64,000 nt of DNA from Symbiodinium natans (Eukaryota > Sar > Dinophyceae > Suessiales > Symbiodiniaceae): positions 122,001 through 186,000 of the forward strand of contig CAJNDS010002619.1 in the NCBI GenBank assembly GCA_905221605.1, in the 5' to 3' direction. Below, piece by piece: positions 1-7,394 of this stretch. A program made the position numbers and the translations under genes. A model generated the notes under the pieces. That model saw only the letters and a list, made by a program, of their open reading frames with translations, searched no databases and was not told the DNA's origin. Every line of letters begins with the position of its first letter. Position 1 is the stretch's first letter.

Positions 1-343
1 AAGAAGCAGAGAAGCGAGACAAAAACCAGCCAGGAGCGTTACAACCCTCTACACAATGGGTTCCTCGTTCAGTCAGCCAGCCACCCTTAGCTTGAGCCAG
101 GGCACATCCAACGCGCAACCTGAAAAGGGATGCAGCGTGTCATCGCAGGTGGCTGTTACTTGTGGCTGCACTGTGCTGCATGTACAAAGCAATGACCTGG
201 AGACGATGGCATCCTTTACTTTGTCCGTGCACAGTAGTAGCACCAGAACGCAGGCGTACCTCGGTTGCTGGTCTGTTTGTAGCGGCAACCCAAGGGCCGG
301 CGCGCATAAATCGATTAAAATGGAAAAAGGAAGGCACTCTCTA
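1..343. other. Non-coding stretch at left edge of block 1
   Basis: This part of block 1 matches about 39975-40352 of block 2. I see no ORF here that keeps a plausible protein in both copies. It holds a possible worn spliced-leader relic at 91-100 (cttgagccag; better preserved at 40086-40097), which would read TTGGCTCAAG on the minus strand. Confidence 0.5.
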
Positions 344-1213
344 CTACTCCGGGAGCTCGATATGGTCCGCCAGCAGCCAATCAGGATCGCTCAGCAATGC
401 AGGCCACACCACATGCTCCGGGTCCTTGCCGATAACGACCTGGCGGATTGTGAGGCCGGGGGCCCAGGGGTACTGCGTGCGTCCGTAGCCCTTGAAGGCG
501 GTAAAGTGTGAGTCTTCGGAAAGGGCTTCTGTGACAGGAGGCACGCGATGATTGCCCCGCACCGAGTAGCACATCCGAAGGTGGTGCTGAAAGGTCTCTA
601 CGTCCTTTCGTCCGCCATAGACTAAAATTCGTGTCTCCCCGCCCGTGGGGGCTGGCAGCAAAGAAGGCAGCCTAATGGGGCCCATGCAAACACAAGCCCG
701 GAAGGTCGCATGGGCCTCGGAAATTGCAATCTGGTAGGTGATGGTTCCTCCAGAGCCAAGGCCCATGAGATATGTGGGCAAGGAGATGCGAGGGCTCGCA
801 TCACGTTGGACGGCCAGTAGGAGCGGTAGAATTTCCATTGTATACACTGCCTTGGTCCAGGCAGCACCGTCAGGCAGCATCCAGGCAGGCGGTGAGCCTG
901 CTTGTCCCGCCACAGGCCATGCGCAGGCAATGACGGCCTTTTTGAAAGCCAGGTTGCTCCACAGATACTCGATGGCCCCTTGCCAAGGCAGTGGGTGCAT
1001 ATTCTCCACATAGAAATGTCCACAACCAGGGAGGAGAAGCACTATCGAGTTGGCTTCCCCTGCATCCGCACTCGGCCGGGATACAACAAAGGGGAGGGTT
1101 GAACTGCCATGGCTCGCCGTAATCCAGGTGTTTTCACGCCCAGCTACGAGCGGAGGGGCGACCAATGGAGGAGGCTGCAGGTTCTCCATGCCAAGGGGCT
1201 CTTGCAATGCCAT
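344..1213 (-). CDS. Alpha/beta-hydrolase-like protein, block 1 copy
   Basis: The frame is open from 1333, but the first ATG is at 1213, which gives about 289 aa. The protein has the layout of an alpha/beta hydrolase: an early beta strand with LLLPGCGHFY (oxyanion region), an elbow G-L-G-S-G-G, a later strand ILVYGG followed by an Asp (RKD), and a late His in DPEHVVW. In family members the elbow is G-x-S-x-G. Here the position that aligns with the nucleophile is Gly and the Ser is displaced by one, so activity is uncertain. The palindrome at 785-802 is read in frame as D-A-S-P-R-I just before the elbow. Several broken relatives lie at 18985-19228, 27938-28320, 29752-30269 and 40353-41040. Substrate unknown. 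Confidence 0.6.
   Translation of the reverse strand: MALQEPLGMENLQPPPLVAPPLVAGRENTWITASHGSSTLPFVVSRPSADAGEANSIVLLLPGCGHFYVENMHPLPWQGAIEYLWSNLAFKKAVIACAWPVAGQAGSPPAWMLPDGAAWTKAVYTMEILPLLLAVQRDASPRISLPTYLMGLGSGGTITYQIAISEAHATFRACVCMGPIRLPSLLPAPTGGETRILVYGGRKDVETFQHHLRMCYSVRGNHRVPPVTEALSEDSHFTAFKGYGRTQYPWAPGLTIRQVVIGKDPEHVVWPALLSDPDWLLADHIELPE
785..802. repeat. GG-centred palindrome GATGCGAG-GG-CTCGCATC
   Basis: Perfect 8-bp arms around GG, within the hydrolase coding sequence. Every other hydrolase fragment in the window is truncated or rejoined at this motif, so it marks a module edge. Confidence 0.9.
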
Positions 1214-1511
1214 GGCGAAGAAGAGGCAGCCTACCCAATTGATGGGGCAAGGTAGAGGAAGACTGGGCAGCCTTGCCTGAGAGCCGTGCCGTCCAGCGCA
1301 AAGAATGTCACACAACAACAAGCTTGCTCCCAACTTCCCCTGACTCAGCTCCCTTCAGCTGGAGACTACATCAGCAGTATAACATGATCAATGGTTACAA
1401 CTTTCCAAATCAGTCAAGACAACAGCATGACAATACAGGAATGCCGCATGACCATGGATAACGACCGATGTACTAGGCCGCCGTTTGTTCCGTATTCGCA
1501 CAAGGTCAGCG

Positions 1512-2204
1512 TTAGATGTCACTATCCGAATGCCGATTGTCCTCAAGCAGATGCATGGTCTCTTCATCTAAATGCTCGAGAATGTCGGTAGCAATACGTT
1601 CATCGAGGAAGCACGCTACCCACTCCAGAATGACGGCATTATCATTGGGGACGGCATCGGACATCGCTTGCAAAAGCAAATTGACTTTATCGGCAGTGAA
1701 ACGCCATGCAAGCAAAAGATGCTGCTCCAAATGCGCTTTTATGAGGTAAATTGGAAAATCTTCCTGGCGATGCACAATGATTGGCCTGGCCCAGGCTAAA
1801 AGGGCATTCTGCTGTGGTCCAGGCGGACGCCTGAACATAGCCAGTAACGCCCCGTACTCCTGGGCAAGCTCGTTCCTCAAATCCTGCGAAAGATCTCGAA
1901 GGTGGTGTGCAAGCCAGGCACGATGACCTCCAACAGAGTGCGCGAGTTCGGCCGCAGCAACCATGGCGAGGGTCCGTTGATTAGGACGTCCTTGGGCTGC
2001 CGAGGCATCGCGGATTCCTTGCAGTACGAGGAGCTTGGTGAGCGATATCCAGCCAGCACTACAAGTGTGGCCGTGGCCTTCGAGGATGGGCTCGCTGGAA
2101 AAGATCTCCGGGTGTTCGTAAGGGTAACATCTTTCCCAGTCACTGTCGCCATCTCCATTGACAGCAGTGTAAAGGCTGCCACCAATGACCAACGAAGCAG
2201 CCAT
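1512..2204 (-). CDS. Unknown 230-aa protein, block 1 copy
   Basis: Starts at an ATG. The sequence is rich in Leu and Ala and looks mostly helical, with an acidic C-terminus (LLEDNRHSDSD). I recognise no domain. The block 2 copy (41339-42031) is collinear with no indel. By hand I count about 14 base changes but only 4 amino-acid changes (S/L, A/T, R/S, E/D), which argues that this is a translated gene and not a chance frame. It lies between the 206-aa ORF upstream and the hydrolase gene downstream on the same strand. Function unknown. Confidence 0.6.
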   Translation of the reverse strand: MAASLVIGGSLYTAVNGDGDSDWERCYPYEHPEIFSSEPILEGHGHTCSAGWISLTKLLVLQGIRDASAAQGRPNQRTLAMVAAAELAHSVGGHRAWLAHHLRDLSQDLRNELAQEYGALLAMFRRPPGPQQNALLAWARPIIVHRQEDFPIYLIKAHLEQHLLLAWRFTADKVNLLLQAMSDAVPNDNAVILEWVACFLDERIATDILEHLDEETMHLLEDNRHSDSDI

Positions 2205-2374
2205 GCCGGGCAGTTAGTTCGGGGAGGGCAAGCGGGCGCCTGCTCCTGTGAGCCCTGGCGGCACAGAACAAGAGGGCAAGTTAGCGGGTAATACCATCAC
2301 TCCTTTATGTTCGCGGCTGAGAGGGCTATGAGCCACAGGAACAAACTGGCAATCCATGCGGGGGACTAGGGCGT

Positions 2375-2394
2375 GTGAGTGCGGGCGCACTCAC
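2375..2394. repeat. GG-centred palindrome, 9-bp arms (first)
   Basis: GTGAGTGCG-GG-CGCACTCAC, perfect arms. The same 20-mer recurs at 2606-2625, 42202-42221 and 42431-42450. Confidence 0.9.
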
Positions 2395-2605
2395 GTACCC
2401 AACATCAAATCACTCCCGCACCCTCACAAGATTCTCCGCAGGTAATACTCGGGAACAAGGGAGCAACCCGAACGGGAGCTCCTGAGCCGCTTCACCGAGC
2501 CCCTGCTCGGAAATTGCGGTGAGGGGTCACTGCTCGTCAAACTTATACAGAGAACGTAAATGGATCTACTGCCTTGAGAAGAGATGCAGGTTCCTACACC
2601 GCCGT

Positions 2606-2625
2606 GTGAGTGCGGGCGCACTCAC
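2606..2625. repeat. GG-centred palindrome, 9-bp arms (second)
   Basis: Identical to the palindrome at 2375-2394. The pair brackets the spacer upstream of the 230-aa ORF. Confidence 0.9.
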
Positions 2626-2639
2626 GTGGCATGAGCAAC

Positions 2640-3260
2640 TCAACCGTCCTCCTCCACTTGCCCAGTGACTGGGGTTCTAACTGGGCTAGAGGAAGGGAAG
2701 AGTATAGCATTGTTTCGCATTCGCGCGACACCCAAGTCCATCAATTCCGTAACATGAAGCTGCAATTTTAAATGGGTGCAGTTCACACGCACGACGGGCA
2801 CAACACGCTGTGTACTGGCGAAGGTTGACGTCGATGTCACAAAACGCCTGCGCGATGCCCAAGCCCCGATGATACCTCCCCAGCGCCGACAAACAGCAGC
2901 CACTCTCGCGGTTTCCCTCAGGGATGGGAGGGCAACCCTATAATTCTCGACTCCAGGAGCGACGTGAGGGAGGCGAGTATAACAACAACCCCAATTCGAC
3001 TGTTGTTGCCGCCAGAGGTACACTTGTGGAGGCTCGGAGAGGCCTTCGCGCGGCTCTATAATTAACCACAAGCTCAAGCACACAGCGCACGCATCAAAGA
3101 GGATACAACGCAATGCATCCATTGGGCAGTCGTGAAGGTGTCTATCGCTGTGCCTGGAGACGGGCATACAGTAGGCCGACGTAGGGCTCAACTGCGAGAC
3201 AATCACAAGCAGCGGAGCAAGACGTTCCATATGGCTTTGAGGGCTGGATGCCTCAACCAT
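2640..3260 (-). CDS. Unknown 206-aa protein, block 1 copy
   Basis: Starts at an ATG. A moderately hydrophobic stretch near the N-terminus (LAPLLVIVSQL) could be a signal or anchor. The rest is basic, with many Arg and Cys and no recognised motif. The frame is open and collinear in block 2 (42465-43085), but amino-acid changes are more frequent than in the 230-aa ORF, so selection is less evident. Function unknown. Confidence 0.45.
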   Translation of the reverse strand: MVEASSPQSHMERLAPLLVIVSQLSPTSAYCMPVSRHSDRHLHDCPMDALRCILFDACAVCLSLWLIIEPREGLSEPPQVYLWRQQQSNWGCCYTRLPHVAPGVENYRVALPSLRETARVAAVCRRWGGIIGAWASRRRFVTSTSTFASTQRVVPVVRVNCTHLKLQLHVTELMDLGVARMRNNAILFPSSSPVRTPVTGQVEEDG

Positions 3261-3457
3261 GTCAGTGATGCCTTCCTGAGGGGAAGGCGGTGGACTACCT
3301 CGGATCTACAGAGTTGACCTGAGCCAGCACTGCACAGCACCCATGAAGAAGTCCCGCCAACACATTCCCTAGAATGCAAAACCGCGAAAGCAGTGTGAAA
3401 CTGGAGAACGAGGCCCTCATGCTTCCAAGGCCAAGCATTAATGAAGGGCCGGGGTCC

Positions 3458-4858
3458 CTACTGCATTTTCAGAAGTATGTTTGCATTCGGAGCAAAAGCT
3501 CGGAGTACTGTCGACGCAGGACTCGCAACTGCCCCTTGTGAGTCGGCCAGGACAAAAGATCGACACTCGAGGTGCCCACTGCGTTCTCTCATCGCTTGCA
3601 CGCATTTGACCATCAACAGGGACACAGGCCAGCTACCAGAAGCCAAAACAGGGCAAGGCAGGTCATTCCAATCGCTTGGGTTGAGGAGCTGCAGGTGCCA
3701 GGACGGCCAGCCAACAGTGACGGGTGGATGCGCTGCCCTTACAGCCAGGAGATCATTGTAGGCATATACAGTGAACGGTGTGCCCACCGGCCAATCTACC
3801 AGGGCACAGCACGGAGGGACAGGTAGGTGGCTAAGTTGCGAAACCGCGAAGACCCCAAGGAGGTCTGGCTGCAGGCGGTTCGGGCACAAAGCACATAAGG
3901 CAGGGAAAAGTTGAGTGGTAAGTTGGAGAGTATCCCCTTCAAGAGCTTCTTGTCGAAAGGGGGCAACGCACCAAACGATTTGAATCTTACAACCTTGATG
4001 TTGAGTAACGCGCACAAGGGTGAGATTGGCAACAAGGCCAGCATACCTTACCCTACAACGAGAAGCTGCTTCACGGACTGACCAAGGGGCAGGCACGTGA
4101 CGCTGCAAGGTGGACTGTGTGCGAGGCCATAGACTGCCACAGTGGCCCTCTGCCTGCGGGTGAGGAGAATCCATTTGGGCAGGCCAATGATGCTCATGAG
4201 CAAGTCGCCCGCCCAGGAGCTGCCTTGCAGGAGTTTGATTGGCAAAGTCAGCTGTAAACGGTGAACGCAGTCGGAGGAAGCGGAGGCTCGCGAGTGGGAA
4301 GTCTCCAACTGCATGGACGTCATAAGTGCATTCGTCAAGAGGCGTGACTCCAAAGAACGCTCCTGCGTGTTCCCCCGTGGGAATCGCAAAGAAGGGCATT
4401 CCCCTCAGACCTTCCAAGAGAAGTCGGAACCAGTGCGAATTAACTGATGCAAGACAGGCCACAGACTGGATAGCCAATTGGCACCAATGAAGCATGTGCC
4501 AATGAAAGTCTAAGCCGCCCGAGACCTGGCCGATCTTTACTTCTTGGCTTATGCTCCAACTAAGCCAAGCCTGGAAGGCATCAGCGGCATTTTCAGTGCC
4601 ATGAACACTCTGCAATGGCAGGGCAAGAACAACCTTGATGTTGCAGAGATCCACAAGAAGGCGTTGCGCGACTGACGATGTCAGTTTTTGCACAGGGTCC
4701 TCTCCACCTCCGCAAAGAGGAATTAGAGGGTCATTGCCTAGGACCAGCGTCAAGGCCACGGGGGACAAATCCAAGGACAGAGCTTGCGGCAGAGCAAGAG
4801 TACGGGCGTACTCAAGCTGCCTTGGGTCGCTGTCAAGGCAATCTTCCTCTGTTGACAT
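3458..4858 (-). CDS. Unknown 466-aa protein, paralogue of the 450-aa ORF
   Basis: The open frame begins with a TTG at 4864. The first ATG is two codons in, at 4858. The C-terminal 130 or so residues share a clear pattern with the neighbouring 450-aa ORF: VDWPVGT, then AHP, a Trp or Phe-rich strand, then M-R-[EQ]-R-S-G-[HY]-L-E-[CS]-R-[SA]-F-V-L. The N-terminal halves also align weakly (DLSP or DLAP, LG, a middle segment ending in an AIPT or ALPV motif). The two are therefore an ancient duplicate pair. A palindrome at 4798-4813 is translated in frame as E-Y-A-R-T-L. Two spliced-leader-like relics lie 80-120 bases upstream. The C-terminal part could be a small ubiquitin-like fold, but that is a guess. 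Confidence 0.6.
   Translation of the reverse strand: MSTEEDCLDSDPRQLEYARTLALPQALSLDLSPVALTLVLGNDPLIPLCGGGEDPVQKLTSSVAQRLLVDLCNIKVVLALPLQSVHGTENAADAFQAWLSWSISQEVKIGQVSGGLDFHWHMLHWCQLAIQSVACLASVNSHWFRLLLEGLRGMPFFAIPTGEHAGAFFGVTPLDECTYDVHAVGDFPLASLRFLRLRSPFTADFANQTPARQLLGGRLAHEHHWPAQMDSPHPQAEGHCGSLWPRTQSTLQRHVPAPWSVREAASRCRVRYAGLVANLTLVRVTQHQGCKIQIVWCVAPFRQEALEGDTLQLTTQLFPALCALCPNRLQPDLLGVFAVSQLSHLPVPPCCALVDWPVGTPFTVYAYNDLLAVRAAHPPVTVGWPSWHLQLLNPSDWNDLPCPVLASGSWPVSLLMVKCVQAMRERSGHLECRSFVLADSQGAVASPASTVLRAFAPNANILLKMQ
4798..4813. repeat. GG-centred palindrome GAGTACG-GG-CGTACTC
   Basis: Perfect 7-bp arms, inside the start of the 466-aa ORF and conserved at 44604-44619. Confidence 0.9.
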
Positions 4859-4938
4859 GCTCAAGTTGAGCCGTAAGGCAACGAGTCGTATAGTGTGGCG
4901 GCAGGAAAGTGACGTCGCTGGGCAGCCTCAGACTCCCA

Positions 4939-4978
4939 TGAGCCAAAGCACTACTACGCTAGTGTGAGCCAAAGGCGG
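4939..4978 (-). other. Two spliced-leader-like relics upstream of the 466-aa ORF
   Basis: On the minus strand the sequence reads CCTTTGGCTCA twice (4939-4948 and 4965-4975), matching the 3' part of the dinoflagellate spliced leader (TTTTGGCTCAAG). The same pair is at 44743-44780 in block 2, where the upstream member has four Ts before GG. They suggest past retroposition of a trans-spliced mRNA. Confidence 0.5.
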
Positions 4979-5020
4979 CAAGAAGGCGTTACCAATGCAG
5001 CAAAGCCAGCCGTCCTAGCA

Positions 5021-6373
5021 TCAAAGTAGGCTGTGGGAGGCGGAGACCAGTCTAAACAGGTGACCTTCGAAGGTGAGGCACTTGTACTTAAGAAGCACCC
5101 TCGCATCCTCATGGAACGCTGTTTGGATTTTGGTGCACGTGTCCGCAACAAAACCCTGTTCATCGCAAAGTACGAAAGCCCGACTTTCAAGGTAACCACT
5201 CCGTTGCCGCATGTGTTGCACAATTAGTATTTGCAGCATTAGCACCGGCAGCATTGGATCGATTGTGAGATTGAGAGGGAGCATCCCATCAGGCGGATTG
5301 ACAATACAGAGGCGCCTACCAAAGTAAGACCCTACCAGGACCGGATGCGCCTCTACCATGTGCTCAAAGGAGGGGAAGGCAATAGCAATAAAGACCGTGC
5401 CAACAGGCCAATCAACAAGAAAGCTGACTAGAGGGACAGCAAAAGTCAGTCCCTGGACAACTACTTGGATTTGCACCAGATTGAGATCAAGTCGGAAGGC
5501 CATGTTTTCCAGGAGGAGCGGAAGAAGTTCAGCGCCTAGTTGGGTAGAGTCGAGGAGGTACCACTCTCCGTGCGTGTAGGGTGAGCAACACATGGTGTAC
5601 TTGAGCATACATCCAAACTCGAGTCCAACTTCAACGAGGACGAAGGTGGCGATTTGGCCAACGAAAGCACAGGTCGCACCAAGACCCTGTTCGTGAAAGG
5701 CGCAGGCCGTTTGGGTGGTGAACTGGTACTCTTGCACTCGTGGCGCACCGGTGCCATTCTCGGCTGGGAGAGGCCCAGAGGGGCGTTTAAGAACGCCAGG
5801 CCAAAAACCATGATGGGTGGCACGAGCAAGCAGGGTGGGAGGCGACCTTTGGTATGCGAGAAGAGGTGCATGAAGACGGAAAACAGGCAGACAGGACAGC
5901 GAGCTCAACCGAAGAAAAAACACCTCGTAGCTGCCCAGGGTGGTAGTGGCAATTCTGCAAGATGCATGCAATGTTACCGGGAGCGCAATTATATACGCCT
6001 GCCCGATGTGGCCAGCAAGTACATTATGCCACGCCACACTCACCGAACCCATAGCGCGCAGAGTTTGCAACCCCCATTGCTGCCACTCAAGGCATCCGCA
6101 TCCATCTATCTCCCTTAACTGGAGGGCAAGTCCCTTGGACCAACAGCGGTGGATAAGCTGGAGAGCAGCCCCAACCAGTTCGATGGACTTTACATCGGCA
6201 TCCAAGTGTGCACGAATGGAGACCGTGCCAGCCAGCTGCATAATGCAAAAGGCGATACTGGACTCCACGGTACAGAATTTGTTGTCATACGAGAAGAGGC
6301 AGGGCGAAGTATGGATGGAAGAGCCAAGAATCTTCCTAAGATGATCCGGCGCCAAATCCAGACAGAAGGCCAT
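5021..6373 (-). CDS. Unknown 450-aa protein, block 1 copy
   Basis: Starts at an ATG. Paralogue of the downstream 466-aa ORF, sharing the C-terminal VDWPVGT ... MRQRSGYLESRAFVL region. It is rich in hydrophobic strands with many Cys and Trp, and has no motif I can name. Comparison with the block 2 copy (44826-46178) by hand gives about 49 base differences and 13 amino-acid differences with no indel, a strong excess of silent changes. A spliced-leader-like relic lies about 37 bases before the ATG. The gene is therefore probably expressed as a protein; its role is unknown. Confidence 0.7.
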   Translation of the reverse strand: MAFCLDLAPDHLRKILGSSIHTSPCLFSYDNKFCTVESSIAFCIMQLAGTVSIRAHLDADVKSIELVGAALQLIHRCWSKGLALQLREIDGCGCLEWQQWGLQTLRAMGSVSVAWHNVLAGHIGQAYIIALPVTLHASCRIATTTLGSYEVFFLRLSSLSCLPVFRLHAPLLAYQRSPPTLLARATHHGFWPGVLKRPSGPLPAENGTGAPRVQEYQFTTQTACAFHEQGLGATCAFVGQIATFVLVEVGLEFGCMLKYTMCCSPYTHGEWYLLDSTQLGAELLPLLLENMAFRLDLNLVQIQVVVQGLTFAVPLVSFLVDWPVGTVFIAIAFPSFEHMVEAHPVLVGSYFGRRLCIVNPPDGMLPLNLTIDPMLPVLMLQILIVQHMRQRSGYLESRAFVLCDEQGFVADTCTKIQTAFHEDARVLLKYKCLTFEGHLFRLVSASHSLL

Positions 6374-6720
6374 TGCGCGGGTTAAGGGTCAGTGCTCCCA
6401 TAACGAGCGCTTGAGCAAAATAACTGCCACGCATGTGCCAACTATATTCGGATGGGGAGGGGTAGGTGATCACAATGTTAACAGTGATCAATCAACGAAG
6501 CAAATAACAGAGGAGCACGTAAGGGTACGAGTACCATAAGCGGCAATAAAGCCCACCGAGCACAAAGTACAAGGGGCAACCACACCCTCACTCAGTGGAC
6601 ACATTGGCACATAGCTCCACTGTCTGCGAACAGATGGCCAAAGTGAGGTGGGTCCAGCCAGGGGCATTAAAGCCAATAACGTGGCTCTGGATCTATTGTG
6701 TGAGAAGAAACAAGGTATGA
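6374..6720. other. Spacer upstream of the 450-aa ORF
   Basis: No convincing gene. The stretch holds the spliced-leader-like relic at 6410-6422. Otherwise it is low-complexity intergenic sequence conserved in block 2. Confidence 0.6.
6410..6422 (-). other. Spliced-leader-like relic before the 450-aa ORF
   Basis: Minus strand reads TATTTTGCTCAAG, the end of the dinoflagellate spliced leader with one G missing, 37 bases before the ATG at 6373. Conserved at 46214-46226. Confidence 0.5.
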
Positions 6721-7302
6721 CTACCACGGCCAAAAGAAGTGATAGGGGAATTGTTCACACTCGCACAGTTCACGGGCAATGACTGTTGCTCTTGGCGTTA
6801 AGACCTGGAGCAATGCCTCTACCCTACCCCATCCAGTTTTGTGCCCGATTAAAGCCCCGACAACTCGTGAAGACCACTTGGGGGTCAAAGAAAAGTGCTC
6901 CGAAAGTGATTGGGCAAGCGCACGTTCTCCAACGCACGAGATGGCACGGAGATTTGGTGCACTTATTTTCCATAGCATTGACACGGTAGCGCGAGGTTGA
7001 GTGGCAGCGTCCAGCCTTGCAATGACTTCAATGAGAGTCCATGCAAGTAGGAGTTTTTCCTCATCCAGATTTTCGACAATCTCGTGAATGATCAGTGGAT
7101 TACCAAAGGAGACGCCTCGATATAAACGATCCTTATGGTACGGGGAAAGGGCTTCATTCGACTTGCTTTCATTTAAGAGAGCCACGAGGATCGCTCCCGC
7201 TGCAGCAGGGAGGACTGTGAGTTCGAAGTCAGCTGTGCTGGAATGACTACCAATGGCTTCATGGTAACGCCAAGCCAGGAGGCAGCGTGTGGCGGCCAGC
7301 AT
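6721..7302 (-). CDS. Unknown 193-aa protein, block 1 copy
   Basis: The frame is open from a GTG at 7326, but the first ATG is at 7302. The product is helical and Leu/Ala-rich, with the segment IVENLDEEKLLLAW in the middle and a Trp-rich end (FPYHFFWPW). No recognised domain. A spliced-leader-like relic (minus strand CTTTGGCTCAG) sits 33 bases upstream of the ATG. The block 2 copy (46525-47106) is collinear and differs by scattered residues. Function unknown. Confidence 0.55.
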   Translation of the reverse strand: MLAATRCLLAWRYHEAIGSHSSTADFELTVLPAAAGAILVALLNESKSNEALSPYHKDRLYRGVSFGNPLIIHEIVENLDEEKLLLAWTLIEVIARLDAATQPRATVSMLWKISAPNLRAISCVGERALAQSLSEHFSLTPKWSSRVVGALIGHKTGWGRVEALLQVLTPRATVIARELCECEQFPYHFFWPW

Positions 7303-7334
7303 GTTTGGTTGTGCCCGGGCGTTCACAACTGGTC

Positions 7335-7345
7335 TGAGCCAAAGG
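7335..7345 (-). other. Spliced-leader-like relic before the 193-aa ORF
   Basis: Minus strand CCTTTGGCTCA, about 33 bases before the first ATG of the next ORF. Conserved at 47139-47149. Confidence 0.5.
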
Positions 7346-7394
7346 TGCCGCCATCACGAAAGAGGGAGGGTGGTTGAAATGGGGACTACACGCA

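Larger units (their letters stand above)
2205..2639. other. Intergenic spacer with palindromes, block 1
   Basis: 435 bases between the 206-aa and 230-aa ORFs, with no gene. It contains two identical GG-centred palindromes (2375-2394 and 2606-2625) about 230 bp apart and a degenerate one at 2228-2243. The bases between are GC-rich and conserved in block 2 (42032-42464), apart from a few small indels. Confidence 0.7.

Noticed and set aside
6488-6733. 81-codon open frame on the minus strand, also at 46292-46537
   Set aside because: It begins with TTG, has no early ATG and differs between copies at hydrophobic positions. It looks like a spacer frame conserved only because the blocks are recent copies.
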